Notes: generated by a model not told the origin, from the sequence alone. DNA of 64,000 bases from Paraplanobispora takensis (GCF_016863195.1 NZ_BOOK01000001.1:62001-126000); one strand, 5' to 3'; positions 41,933 through 50,697 are shown, numbered from the stretch's first letter. A program made the numbers and translations.

Positions 41933-42361
41933 TCAGCCTCCCCCGATGACGCGGACGACCAGCTCAGCGCCGTAGTAGTAGGTGTCACCGACCTGGTACA
42001 TGCGATAGCCCTGGACCCGTTGCAGGTGCAGGTCGTCGGCCAGGCCGCCGAGCGCCATCTCCCCTGGAGCGCCGCGGGCGGCCTCCAGCGCGGCCTTGAT
42101 GGAGTGCGGGCCGGACCCGGCCAGATGCCGATCCAGCGCGGCCTGCCCGGCGCGGTCGTCAGACCGGCTGACCAGGAGACGGCAGGTGACCATGAGTTCG
42201 TCCAGGCCCCGGCCGAACGCCTGGTCGAAGTCGATGTCGACCTCGCCGACGTAGAAGCACGGTTCCGGGATCGAGTCCGGGCAGTAGCCGAAGCAGTTCA
42301 GGCGCGGGATCGCGTTCCGGACTGCTTCGGCGATGGCGTCGCGGACGGCGCCGATATCCAT
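41933..42361 (-). CDS. Phage protein, tail terminator-like
   Basis: 142 residues starting MDIGAVRDAIAEAVRNAIPRL. Its position between the head-tail connector and the tail tube genes is that of the minor tail U/tail terminator or joining protein. No clear motif; assignment rests on gene order. The ATG overlaps the stop of the connector gene. Confidence 0.6.
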   Translation of the reverse strand: MDIGAVRDAIAEAVRNAIPRLNCFGYCPDSIPEPCFYVGEVDIDFDQAFGRGLDELMVTCRLLVSRSDDRAGQAALDRHLAGSGPHSIKAALEAARGAPGEMALGGLADDLHLQRVQGYRMYQVGDTYYYGAELVVRVIGGG

Positions 42362-42954
42362 CACGCGCTCCCGAAGCCCGGCAGGCGGTAGGGGTCGACC
42401 AGCGCCCGCACGTCGGGGTCCAGGTGCGGCAGGCGGACCAGGCCCCACTCGGAGGACCCGGCGACGCCCTCCGGGGAGTCCTTGCGCCGGTACAACCGGG
42501 ACGCCTGGATCAGCGTGGCCTGGGCGATGCCGTCCGGTACAGCCGGCCATCCCCACTCGGCGGTCACCCGCACCTGCCGGTACAGGCTCCACCAGGAGTA
42601 GCGCAGCGTCAGCGCCGTGACCGGGCGGCCCTTGGCCAGCGCGTTGTCCGGCTCGGTCTCCAGCCTGCTCGCGTGGACCTCCGTCCAGGCCGTGCCGTCG
42701 CCGACCTCCACGACCAGGCCCGCATCGGTGGCGATGTCATCCACCACCAGCGATTCCCCACACGCGGTGCGCGTGGCCCGGCCATAGGGACGAAACAGCC
42801 GCGGCGAGGCCATGCCGGTCCGGCCGAAGGTCCGGCCGCACCGCTCGTTGATGGACGAGGTCGCGGCGGCGATGGCCTGCTGGAGCAGGGCGTCACGGGA
42901 GGTGTCCGTGACGCCCAGCGCGGTCTTCAGCGTGGCCAGCTCGATGTAGGCCAC
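42361..42954 (-). CDS. Phage head-tail connector (gp6-like)
   Basis: 197 residues from a GTG preceded by AAGGAA. The N-terminal helical segment (IELATLKTALGVTDTSRDALLQQAIAAATSSINERCGR) matches gp6-like DNA-packaging/connector proteins that form a ring on the portal. The reading frame extends far upstream into the preceding genes as an artefact. Confidence 0.75.
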   Translation of the reverse strand: MAYIELATLKTALGVTDTSRDALLQQAIAAATSSINERCGRTFGRTGMASPRLFRPYGRATRTACGESLVVDDIATDAGLVVEVGDGTAWTEVHASRLETEPDNALAKGRPVTALTLRYSWWSLYRQVRVTAEWGWPAVPDGIAQATLIQASRLYRRKDSPEGVAGSSEWGLVRLPHLDPDVRALVDPYRLPGFGSA

Positions 42955-42958
42955 CCGC

Positions 42959-43210
42959 CTATTCCTTGGTGATCCGGCGCTTGGTGGCGCGGGCCGTACC
43001 GGGCGCGGCCGCCGCCGTCTCCACGGGCGGCCCGTCGCCGACCTCGGGAATGGCCTGGCGGCCGCGGACGCGGGTCGGCTCGGAGGAGAACAGGTCCGGC
43101 CGCTCCCGCACGCGCGGGGCCCTCTCGTCCCACACATCGCCCTTGGACAGCGGCGACTGGCCCTGAGACCAGGCCACCACGCAGTCGGTCGTGGCGTAGA
43201 CGACTCCCAT
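42959..43210 (-). CDS. Small phage protein after the capsid gene
   Basis: 83 residues with a small hydrophobic N-terminus (MGVVYATTDCVVAW), then a charged, proline-rich region. Proteins in this position are sometimes head fibre or head decoration factors, but no family is recognised. Confidence 0.55.
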   Translation of the reverse strand: MGVVYATTDCVVAWSQGQSPLSKGDVWDERAPRVRERPDLFSSEPTRVRGRQAIPEVGDGPPVETAAAAPGTARATKRRITKE

Positions 43211-43223
43211 GGGTCACCCCTTC

Positions 43224-44636
43224 TCAGGTGGTCTTGTTCTGCAGCAGCCGGAAGGCCGCGTCGTTGATGGAGTCGGCGCCCACGCGCGCCCAGGCGAACC
43301 AGGCCCGCTGGCCGGTCGGCATGTTGCTCGTGGCGTCGAAGACGTGCGGCACCAGCTCCACCGACATGCCCGCGCGCTGCGCGATCAGGTAGTTGGACCA
43401 GTCGCCGACGACCGCGATGTTCCCGGCGGCGGTTCCGGCGGGCATGGCCGCCATGTAGTCGTTGAGGTAGGCCCGGCGGCCCTTGAGGACCATCACGCCT
43501 TCCTCGGTGAACGACACGGTGAAGGCGCTGTCGTTGCCGCCGGCGCCGAGCTGCTGGATGAGGTTGTTGACGTTCGTGGAGGTCATCCACGCGCAACGGG
43601 CGTTGCGGTAGCGGATCGGCAGCGCCGCCCAGACCTTGTTGATGTCGCCGGCGGCCAGGGTGCCGCCCACGCCGGTCGCGACCTCCGAGGCGGGCGTCGC
43701 GTCCAGGGCGGTGACGATGCCGGTCGGCTCGTTGACTCCGGTGCCGGTGGTGAACTTGCTGACCAGCAGCTCGCTGTAGCCCTCGCCGAGCAGGCGGGAC
43801 ATCTCCGCGGCGAACCCCGGATAGTCCTGGTCGACCTCCAGGGAGTACGGGATGTAGCCGTCCGCCCGGTGGACCGGCACGGTCGGCTGGGCCAGCGCCG
43901 GGGAGTTGTCGGTCGCGGCCGCGGCCTCCGCCCGGAACTGCCAGGTCACCCCGGCGGAGGAGACGCCCTTCCAGGCCTCGGTGGTGATGGTCTCCATGCG
44001 CGCCAGGTTGAAGAAGTCGTTCGGGCTGCCCTGGGCGGTCAGGATGATCGTCGGGTCGATGAGGACCGGCACGCCGTAGCCGCCGCCCGCGTCCACGCCG
44101 ATCGACATGGCGCGGAACTCCTCGAACCGCTGGACGGCGCGGGACTGCTCCGGGGTCAGGACCGGCGTCGCCCGGCTGACCAGCCGCATGAACGCCTCAC
44201 GGTAGTCCGGGTCCTCGGTGACCAGCAGACGGCGGGCCAGCAGCGCGCCGTCGACGTTGTCGTTGCGGGTCTGCAGCAGCCGCTCCAGGCGGGTCCGCTG
44301 GGCGTCGGCCAGGTGGCCGCCCGCGCCGTCGTCGCCGAGCACCGCGCGGGCCCGGTCGACCAGCTCGCGGCCGCCCATGCGGGTGACGTCCGTGCCGTCG
44401 AACGGCGTGACCGGCTGGCCGATCTGTACGGTCTGCCAGCGCTGGCGGGACTCGGCGACGCGCTCGCGCCGCTCGGCCTCGTCGAGCTGGCCGCGCAGGT
44501 CGGTCTCTTCGGTGTCCAGCGCGTCCCAGCGGGTTTGCGCCTCCTCGCCGAGGGCGGCGTCTCCGGCGGCTTCGTCCAGGTCCCGGCGCTCGTCCTCGAT
44601 GGCGGCGAGCCTAGCCCGGATCTCCTCCAGCGTCAT
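43224..44636 (-). CDS. Major capsid protein (HK97 fold)
   Basis: 470 residues. The first ~100 residues are a charged coiled coil (the delta scaffolding domain that the prohead protease removes), and the rest has the HK97 pattern: GGYGVPVLIDPTIILTAQ, the E-loop and A-domain segments, and the C-terminal VGDWSNYLIAQRAGMSVELVPH. It is the main shell protein of an icosahedral head. Its ATG overlaps the stop of the protease gene. Confidence 0.95.
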   Translation of the reverse strand: MTLEEIRARLAAIEDERRDLDEAAGDAALGEEAQTRWDALDTEETDLRGQLDEAERRERVAESRQRWQTVQIGQPVTPFDGTDVTRMGGRELVDRARAVLGDDGAGGHLADAQRTRLERLLQTRNDNVDGALLARRLLVTEDPDYREAFMRLVSRATPVLTPEQSRAVQRFEEFRAMSIGVDAGGGYGVPVLIDPTIILTAQGSPNDFFNLARMETITTEAWKGVSSAGVTWQFRAEAAAATDNSPALAQPTVPVHRADGYIPYSLEVDQDYPGFAAEMSRLLGEGYSELLVSKFTTGTGVNEPTGIVTALDATPASEVATGVGGTLAAGDINKVWAALPIRYRNARCAWMTSTNVNNLIQQLGAGGNDSAFTVSFTEEGVMVLKGRRAYLNDYMAAMPAGTAAGNIAVVGDWSNYLIAQRAGMSVELVPHVFDATSNMPTGQRAWFAWARVGADSINDAAFRLLQNKTT

Positions 44637-45391
44637 CGTGACACTCCTTCCTTGAGGTACGGGTAGCGACGCCAGCGCCGTTCGCGTGGCGTCAGTCCGC
44701 CCGAGTGGCCCGCGGCCGGCTCGCCGGATGGTGTGGGTGCGGCTCCCAGATCGGGAGTGCGAAGTCGTTGGACGCGGGCCTCCAGGTCGGCGACCCGTCC
44801 GGGGTCACGGTCACGCAGCCGCGCATAGAAGTCGTCAGTCAGGGAGCGGATTCCGGCGGTCGCCTCCGGGTTCGCGGGCCAGGTCACCGGCCCGAACTCG
44901 AACAGCCGGACCTCCCGGATCGTGCGCTCGGGGATGCCGTCCGGGTTGTGCTCGGACCGGCCGGGTTCGTCGTTCCACTCGTCCTTGATGACGCGGAACA
45001 TGAACGAGCTGCCGTAGGCCCCGGCCTCGATGCCAGGCAGCAGGTCCCGGTTGTAGCTCGTGTCGAACAGCGGCACGTCCCCGGCGGCCGCGTCGATGTC
45101 CTCGCGCAGGTTCTCGGCGATGCCGAGAACCTTGTCCCCGATCTGGAAGTCCCCGCCGTGGTTGAACAGCACCTTCACCCGCGAGCCCTGCTCGGTCATG
45201 GTCTTGGTGAACGCGCCGCGCTCGGTGCGCTCCAGGAACCGGCCCTCCCAGTAGGAGTTGATCTCGTACCAGACGCCGAACGGCGAGAAGCGCACCACCA
45301 TGGTCGGCATCGCGCCGTCCGCCTCCGCCCTGGTCAGCCGTACTGTGCCCGCGGCCGCGCGCACGACGTCCAGGTCCCGCAACGTCTCCAT
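44633..45391 (-). CDS. Prohead protease (HK97 family)
   Basis: 252 residues. The catalytic histidine lies in VLFNHGGDF and the nucleophilic serine in GAYGSSFMF, the signature order of the HK97/U35 serine proteases. It trims the capsid delta domain during maturation. It lies between portal and capsid genes and overlaps both (ATGA at each end). Confidence 0.93.
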   Translation of the reverse strand: METLRDLDVVRAAAGTVRLTRAEADGAMPTMVVRFSPFGVWYEINSYWEGRFLERTERGAFTKTMTEQGSRVKVLFNHGGDFQIGDKVLGIAENLREDIDAAAGDVPLFDTSYNRDLLPGIEAGAYGSSFMFRVIKDEWNDEPGRSEHNPDGIPERTIREVRLFEFGPVTWPANPEATAGIRSLTDDFYARLRDRDPGRVADLEARVQRLRTPDLGAAPTPSGEPAAGHSGGLTPRERRWRRYPYLKEGVSR

Positions 45392-46554
45392 CACTTCTCG
45401 CTCTCGCTGTCGTCGCCCGCGGCCGGCGAGCCCGCCGGGATCGGCTGATCGCCCCAGGGGACCGGGGGCTTGTCCTCGATGGCGCGGACCTCGTTGACCG
45501 TCGACCAGCCGTTGCGCAGCGCGATCTCGTGCGCCTGGAAGCGGGTCAAGGTCGTGGTCTGGAGCAGGGCGTCCCGGTTGAACTGGGCGTACTGGCCGCG
45601 CGGGAGCATCGCCGTCAGGACTCGCTCGGTGCGCCGGAGCCACCGGTTCAGCGCGTAGACGAGCAGGTGGGTGCTGCGGGACTCCACATTGCTATAGGTC
45701 ATCGACCCGCCCGACTCGTAGCCGAGCACTTCGGCCAGGCCCGGCCCGAAGATCCGGGCGCATTCGGCCCCGGTGAACTGGTGGGTCTCCAGGAACTGGG
45801 ACTCCTCCGGCGCGATCTGGATCTGCTGGTAGTTCCAGCCCTTGCCCAGCACGACCGGCTCGCGGGTGCCCCGCAGCGCGGCCATGAACCGCTCCTTGGC
45901 GGTGCGCGCCAGGTCCGGGGTCATGTCGACCTCGGTGTTGGTCAGCATCCCGCCGGGATGCGCGCCGTCGGTGAACCACTGCGCGCCGAAGCGGGTCACG
46001 GCGATGCCCAGGCCGATCGTCGTGGCGTGGTTCGCGATCGGCGACAGGCCCAGGACCACGCCCGGCAGCGGGTAGGCGCGGCGGTGGAACAGGTCCGCCT
46101 TCGGGATGTCCCGGCCGTCGAAGGCGAACACCGGCTCCCCGTCGACCAGGCGCACGGTCACGTGGTCGGGATGCAGCAGCTCCACCGCCGTAGGGAAGGC
46201 ATCACCCCGCCGGTTGCGGTCCCTGATGATGCCGTAGATGTTGCCGCGCAGCAGCAGCGACATCAGGAGCTGAAACAGCCAGTCCTCCACGCCGTGCTCA
46301 TCGGCGCCGGGGTCGAGCAGCCAGGTAGGGGTCTTCAGGAGCGTCCGGTCGGTGCCCTCGCCCCGGTAGACGTCGATCGGCAGCTCGGACGCCAGCGAGG
46401 CGATGAGGTCCACCGACGACCAGACCGCGACCTTCTGCAGGCTGGTCTCCGTCCGCGACAGGTCCACCTGGTCGAAGCTGGATCGGACGAACGCGGGCGG
46501 CAGCATGACCTGCCGCCGCTCCGGTGAGGACCGGCGACGCCAGAACACGCCCAC
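45391..46554 (-). CDS. Phage portal protein
   Basis: 387 residues from a GTG with GGGAGG upstream. Typical features: SSVDLIASLASELPIDVYRG, LLRGNIYGIIRDRNR and GLAEVLGYESGGSMTYSNVE-like segments of HK97-type portals, which form the ring through which DNA enters the head. The large upstream open frame is not part of the gene. The C-terminal tail is charged (AAGDDSESEK). Confidence 0.93.
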   Translation of the reverse strand: MGVFWRRRSSPERRQVMLPPAFVRSSFDQVDLSRTETSLQKVAVWSSVDLIASLASELPIDVYRGEGTDRTLLKTPTWLLDPGADEHGVEDWLFQLLMSLLLRGNIYGIIRDRNRRGDAFPTAVELLHPDHVTVRLVDGEPVFAFDGRDIPKADLFHRRAYPLPGVVLGLSPIANHATTIGLGIAVTRFGAQWFTDGAHPGGMLTNTEVDMTPDLARTAKERFMAALRGTREPVVLGKGWNYQQIQIAPEESQFLETHQFTGAECARIFGPGLAEVLGYESGGSMTYSNVESRSTHLLVYALNRWLRRTERVLTAMLPRGQYAQFNRDALLQTTTLTRFQAHEIALRNGWSTVNEVRAIEDKPPVPWGDQPIPAGSPAAGDDSESEK

Positions 46555-46556
46555 GA

Positions 46557-46736
46557 TCAGGCCCTCCCGTCGAGCAGGAGCAGGAAGACCCCGGCGAGGA
46601 TGAGTGCCGCCGGGACGTAGATCAGGGCGACGCCCCAGCACACCAGGGCGGCCCCGGCCAGGCCCGGCAGCACCGCGCGGGCGTTGCGGGCCGCCGTGCC
46701 CCCGAACTCGGCGGCACGCAACAGCCACGACTCCAT
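46557..46736 (-). CDS. 59-residue membrane protein between terminase and portal
   Basis: ATG at 46736 with GGGAGG five bases upstream; stop at 46557, three bases before the portal GTG. A charged N-terminal part (MESWLLRAAEFGGTAARN) is followed by two hydrophobic segments (LPGLAGAALVCWGVALIYVP and LILAGVFLLLLDG). It is easily missed because it is shorter than 60 residues, but start, spacing and third-position GC all support it. Function unknown; it could assist DNA entry, exclusion or lysis. Confidence 0.7.
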   Translation of the reverse strand: MESWLLRAAEFGGTAARNARAVLPGLAGAALVCWGVALIYVPAALILAGVFLLLLDGRA

Positions 46737-46750
46737 GGGCCCTCCCAGGG

Positions 46751-48247
46751 TTAGAAAATGTTGGCGAGCGGGTCATAGTCGGTGCTGACCAGGTGCGCGC
46801 GGGTCTCATACGCCCACCGGGCGAGCGTCACCGCCACCAGCGGCGAGATGTCGACGGAGGAGATCCGCCGGCCCCAGCCCCAGGCGTCACCCAGCGGTCG
46901 GGTCTTCGCCCCGCGGATCGCCTCGGTGAGCACGTCCTGGCCGATGTGCCGGAGAGAGCCCTGGGTGACGGCGTCGGCGAGCTGCCCGCAGGCGGCCGCG
47001 ACCTCCTGGGCGCCGGGGATGGCCAGCTGGCCGCGCGCCGGACGATCTGGGTCGTCAGGCCGGACGATCCCGGCCTTCTCCAGGTCCACCAGCAGTGATC
47101 CGGCCGGGCCCTTGAGATCCAGGCCGATCGCCACCGGCCGCCACCGGTCGGCGAGCTGGACCAGGCGCTCCACGAGCCAGTCGGTTCCCGGCCGCCGGTC
47201 GATGACCTCGGCGTGGCCCAGGCCGTCGTCGCGCAGGCCGTACGCTGCGATGCACGCCCAGTCCCGCGACGGGGTGATGTCGATGGCGAAGGAGACCGCG
47301 CCGGTACGGCGCGACTCCGGATCAGCCAGCGCCTCCCACGCCGCGAGGTCCAGCACGGACGGGCCATCAGCGGCCCGCGGCGGCCACACGCCCAGCCGTT
47401 CCACGGCGAACCGGTCGCCCAGGCCGGACGGCTTGGCCTCGTCGGTGACGAAGTCCTCGGTGATGCGCCGCCCGAGCGCGGGGTTGCAGGCGTACCAGAG
47501 GTCCCGGTCGACCAGGGCGCGCCTTCGGTCTTCCGGGTTCGACAGGTCCAGGTCGGCGCCCCAGTCGAAGTGCGCCATGCGCGGTGTTCCGGCCTCGCCG
47601 TCCTCGCGCAGGCCGTACGCCCACGCGGCCGGGTCGTCCGGCGGGGTGCCGAAGAACCACAGCTGCGGGTTCGGCCGGGCCGACATGGTCGGCAGGAGCG
47701 CGGCCATCTGCGGGCCGGTCAGCTCCTGGGCCTCGTCCAGGATGTTGCAGTCCCCGGAGAAACCCCGGCCCGAACCCTTGGACCGGGCGATGAACCGCAG
47801 CCGGCCGCCGCCCGCGGCGCGGGTCAGCTCGACACCCTGCTCGCCGTTGGCCTGCCAGTACCGGTTCACCCGCCGGTCCAGGTCTGGAGTGCCCTCGATC
47901 AGGCCCCTGATCCGGAGGAACCCTTCCTGCGCGGTCTTGTACTCGTGCGCCGAGTGCAGGATCAGCTTCTCGCCGAGCAGGAACAGCCCGCCCAGCTCGC
48001 GGGCCTCGATGATGCCGCCCTTGCCGTTCTGGCGCGGCACCCAGCAGGAGACCTTGAAGGCCGACCAGCGGCCGTCGCGCTGCTCGCCGAGCCCGTGTGT
48101 CAGGACGAACTGCTGCCACGGGTCCAGGACCAGCCCGGCGGACTCCGCCAGTTCGATCACCTCGGCGTTGGCCGACGAGACATAGTCAGGCCATCTCCCG
48201 ACCCGTGGCGTCTGCGCGCCGAGCCGCACGCCGTGCTGCGAGGTCAT
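46751..48247 (-). CDS. Terminase large subunit
   Basis: 498 residues. The ATPase has Walker A (CWVPRQNGKGG) and Walker B (CNILDEAQELTG) with the conserved coupling motif FFGTPP. The C-terminal nuclease domain begins near VSFAIDITPSRDWACIA, where the first metal-binding aspartate is found, and continues with aspartates in VDRDLW and later segments. The ATG at 48247 overlaps the end of the small gene upstream by 62 bases. With the HNH nuclease and the small subunit this is the packaging set of cohesive-end phages. Confidence 0.92.
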   Translation of the reverse strand: MTSQHGVRLGAQTPRVGRWPDYVSSANAEVIELAESAGLVLDPWQQFVLTHGLGEQRDGRWSAFKVSCWVPRQNGKGGIIEARELGGLFLLGEKLILHSAHEYKTAQEGFLRIRGLIEGTPDLDRRVNRYWQANGEQGVELTRAAGGGRLRFIARSKGSGRGFSGDCNILDEAQELTGPQMAALLPTMSARPNPQLWFFGTPPDDPAAWAYGLREDGEAGTPRMAHFDWGADLDLSNPEDRRRALVDRDLWYACNPALGRRITEDFVTDEAKPSGLGDRFAVERLGVWPPRAADGPSVLDLAAWEALADPESRRTGAVSFAIDITPSRDWACIAAYGLRDDGLGHAEVIDRRPGTDWLVERLVQLADRWRPVAIGLDLKGPAGSLLVDLEKAGIVRPDDPDRPARGQLAIPGAQEVAAACGQLADAVTQGSLRHIGQDVLTEAIRGAKTRPLGDAWGWGRRISSVDISPLVAVTLARWAYETRAHLVSTDYDPLANIF

Positions 48248-48434
48248 CAAGCTTCGACTCCTCACCGCCCGGCAGGGCGTCCAATTCGGCGAGCGTGGCC
48301 CGCAACTCCTTCGCGATGCTCGCCGCGTTCTTGCCGTCCGCCTCGACCAGCTCAGCGGCCAGGCGGTCGCGGATCGCCTCCAGCGACGCACGCCGATCGC
48401 CGCTCCGTACGGCGCTGAGCAGGTCCTCCGTCAC
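48186..48434 (-). CDS. Terminase small subunit-like protein
   Basis: 82 residues from a GTG preceded by GGGGG. A helical protein with a basic end (LDDLAARRAARRADATGR) and a segment ASLEAIRDRLAAELVEAD that resembles small terminase DNA-binding subunits. It overlaps the large subunit gene, as is usual. It would bind the packaging site on phage DNA. Confidence 0.7.
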   Translation of the reverse strand: MTEDLLSAVRSGDRRASLEAIRDRLAAELVEADGKNAASIAKELRATLAELDALPGGEESKLDDLAARRAARRADATGREMA

Positions 48435-48741
48435 CAGGCACCCCCGATGATCTTCGTTCACATGACGCGGAGAGAGAGGCGGAAAGGGGGGCGCGGGGTG
48501 AGTCGGGCGCATGCCCTAAAAATCCGTGACGCTTCTTGGGTGTCTTCCGATCCAATGGGGGCGGTTTCAAATGAGGCCAGTCGTCGAGGCCGGGGGATTT
48601 GTGCAGGAATATAACTCGAATTATGACCATGATTTAATGATCTTGAGCTGAGGCTTGAACTCAATTCGTGATCACCCGAGAGTGAATCGCGATTCGATCA
48701 CAGGCCTACTGGCTAAAGCCGCACGAGGGTGAAATAGCCGG
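48435..48741. promoter_or_regulatory. Palindrome-rich, AT-richer intergenic region; candidate late promoter and cos region
   Basis: About 300 bases between the terminase genes and the divergent membrane gene. It contains GTGATCAC (48668-48675, 8-bp palindrome), the 12-bp palindrome GAATCGCGATTC (48684-48695), and a second GATCAC half at 48696-48701, together with AT-rich tracts not seen in the late operon. Cohesive-end phages carry cos immediately beside the terminase genes, so this is the best place to look for it and for the late promoter. Confidence 0.45.
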
Positions 48742-49305
48742 ATGGATCCGAAGAAGCTGCCACCGCGTACCTCGCTCTGGACCAAGATCCGAGTCACCAT
48801 CCTCGTCGTTGGAGGCATCACGATCCTCCTCTTGGTACTTGTGAATGCCGCCATCTACGAGGACGGGGGTTCTCTGCCTCCTGGACAACTGGTCCTTACT
48901 CTCTTAAGCCTGGGTATAGGTGTACTGATCGCCGAAGGCATGAGACGTGAGGGTAGGCAGCGTCTTGCCCAAGTCGACAAAGGAACCGAGGACCCCCGCC
49001 AAGCGCTTCGCTACCGCATCGACGCGGTCAACACGGCGTTTACTGAGGCTGCCCGTCTCATGGACGACCTCAAGCGCGACCTGGCCGCCCAGCAGGCCGC
49101 ACGGGAAGCGCTCCTCGCTCAGGCTGAGGAACAGGAGCGGCTCCTGGAGTTCAACCAGGAGCAGGCCGAGAAGATCCGGCAGATCCTCGTCGGCGAGACC
49201 AAGGCCACCATCCGCGCCGAGCGTCGTCAGCAGTGGATGTTCTTCGCCCTCGGCGTGCTCGCGTCCATCCCGATCGGCGTTGCTATCAACCTGCTCGTTC
49301 CCTGA
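48742..49305 (+). CDS. Membrane protein with long coiled coil, divergent from the packaging genes
   Basis: 187 residues. Two N-terminal membrane helices (VTILVVGGITILLLVLVNAA and LVLTLLSLGIGVLIAEGM), a ~75-residue charged coiled coil (AARLMDDLKRDLAAQQAAREALLAQAEEQERLLEFNQEQAEK) and a C-terminal membrane helix (WMFFALGVLASIPIGVAINLLV). It runs opposite to the late operon, between packaging and early genes, so it is probably expressed in the lysogen. A membrane-anchored coiled coil fits superinfection exclusion or an abortive-infection sensor; this is inference. Confidence 0.75.
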   Translation: MDPKKLPPRTSLWTKIRVTILVVGGITILLLVLVNAAIYEDGGSLPPGQLVLTLLSLGIGVLIAEGMRREGRQRLAQVDKGTEDPRQALRYRIDAVNTAFTEAARLMDDLKRDLAAQQAAREALLAQAEEQERLLEFNQEQAEKIRQILVGETKATIRAERRQQWMFFALGVLASIPIGVAINLLVP

Positions 49306-49308
49306 GGG

Positions 49309-49620
49309 CTACCAGTCTTGGGATGTGTACAGCGGAGCGATGATCGTGCCTGTGCCGCGTTCCTGGTTGCACTTGCGGCTGCACACCGGGCAGGGCGAAC
49401 TGGAACCGTGCGCCGGCCGCATGCCGTACGGGTCGATGGGCTGGTCGGCGTCGATGGCGACGGGCACCAGGTGGTCGGCCTCGCCTGCGCCGTGGTGCCC
49501 GCACAGGTGGCAGAGGTCGCCGAACATGGCGAACATCTGCCGTCGGGCTCGTAGGTACGGCCGCCCCGACCGATGCCGACTGCTGCTTGCCGATGGTCTT
49601 CCGGGCTGGGATGGCGACAT
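49309..49620 (-). CDS. HNH endonuclease (phage packaging-associated)
   Basis: 103 residues. The HNH core is clear: CHLCG near residue 52, EADHLVP near 61-67 and the second cysteine pair CPVCSRKCNQERG. Such proteins beside the terminase genes are needed for DNA packaging in HK97-like phages with cohesive ends. The ATG at 49620 was chosen over longer frames because GAGAGGGA lies about ten bases upstream. Confidence 0.85.
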   Translation of the reverse strand: MSPSQPGRPSASSSRHRSGRPYLRARRQMFAMFGDLCHLCGHHGAGEADHLVPVAIDADQPIDPYGMRPAHGSSSPCPVCSRKCNQERGTGTIIAPLYTSQDW

Positions 49621-49655
49621 GGAGAACGTCCCTCTCACATCCCCAGAACATGCGA

Positions 49656-49678
49656 AAGCCCCGCACATGGCGGGGCTT
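49656..49678. terminator. Hairpin between HNH gene and early operon
   Basis: A perfect 9-bp stem (AAGCCCCGC / GCGGGGCTT) with the loop ACATG, in the 252-bp gap between the HNH gene start and the early operon. Read on the minus strand it is followed by a short T-rich run (CTTTCG), so it probably ends early-operon transcription. Confidence 0.6.
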
Positions 49679-49819
49679 CTCTGATCGCGGGCACAGTTAT
49701 CCCCGCAGATCTCTAGTGTGACAGGTGGCGATCTTCCTTTGCAAGCGCGCAGCTCAAGGCGTCTATCCAGCCTCCGCCATTCAGCTCGGACGGAGACGAA
49801 CTCCGGGTCGGCGAGGAGG

Positions 49820-49852
49820 ATGCCTGCCCTGCACACAGTGCAGGGCAGGCAT
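49820..49852. terminator. Strong hairpin downstream of the early operon
   Basis: A perfect 15-bp stem (49820-49834 with 49838-49852) around a three-base loop ACA, 20 bases past the stop of the last early gene on the minus strand. No T-run follows; the stability of the stem makes a terminator likely. Confidence 0.65.
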
Positions 49853-49872
49853 GAGACCAAGCGTTCGAGGTC

Positions 49873-50697
49873 CTACAGGAGGGCCAGGACATCGCCGACC
49901 CGGTACAGCGGATGGCCGCGGGCGTCGTGGTCGCGCGGGATGAGCCGGTCGCGCCGGTTCCACTGCCGGATGCGCTCAGGGGTCACCGGCTGATCCAGAC
50001 GGGTCAGAGCCCGAGCGATCTCGGCCGCGGTACCGAGGGCCTCCTCCGCCTGCCGCAGCAGCCACATGCGGCGGTCGTGGACGTCGATGGCCGCACCGCA
50101 TCGACACCTGACCACCGGGGCGTCGGGGCGGGCGTAGAGGTCGGCCATGCAGGTCTGCCCGTCCTCGTCGGGGGAGCCGCACGGCCCGCAGTAGACCAGG
50201 TCGGCTCTGCGGTCGATCGCACGACGCGCCTGCCGTACAGCGTCGATGAGCTCGTCGACCGCCTCGCCGCCCGCCGGGTGCCAGCGGATGCCCTGGACGC
50301 GCCGGGCAAGCCAGCTCGCCATCGACGGCAGCGTGTCGTCGGGCAGGGTCTGCGTGGTCACCCACGTGCAGGATCCGTGCTCACACCGTCCCGGGCACGT
50401 CGGACCGAAGGGCTGGTCCTCCGCCTCCAGAATCCGCACCCAGCCGACCAGAGCCGTGCGCAGCACCCAGATCGCTTCGGCGGAGGCTTCGCCGTACGGC
50501 AGGGGCGTTTCGGCGCCGCGGCGTCCGACTCCGCCGAGCCGGGCTTGGCGGGCCAGGGCTGCGTCGAGGTCGGCCGCCAGGCCGTCGACCACCTCCACCA
50601 GGTGCTGGTGGAGCTCGGTGCCGCAGCTCGCACAGACCGGGGCGCCGTCCGGGCTCGGCCTGTCGCAGCCGGGCACCTCGCACAGGGTCTCGGTCAT
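49873..50697 (-). CDS. Zinc-finger protein with MerR-like C-terminal helix-turn-helix
   Basis: 274 residues. The N-terminus has cysteine pairs (LCEVPGCDRP, VCASCGTE), a central set (CPGRCEHGSC) and a third (VRCRCGAAIDVHDRR), suggesting structural zinc. The last ~55 residues (TAAEIARALTRLDQPVTPERIRQWNRRDRLI) form a winged helix typical of MerR-like DNA-binding segments. It ends the early operon and may control lytic or replication genes. Known in Streptomyces phages, function unknown. Confidence 0.7.
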   Translation of the reverse strand: MTETLCEVPGCDRPSPDGAPVCASCGTELHQHLVEVVDGLAADLDAALARQARLGGVGRRGAETPLPYGEASAEAIWVLRTALVGWVRILEAEDQPFGPTCPGRCEHGSCTWVTTQTLPDDTLPSMASWLARRVQGIRWHPAGGEAVDELIDAVRQARRAIDRRADLVYCGPCGSPDEDGQTCMADLYARPDAPVVRCRCGAAIDVHDRRMWLLRQAEEALGTAAEIARALTRLDQPVTPERIRQWNRRDRLIPRDHDARGHPLYRVGDVLALL

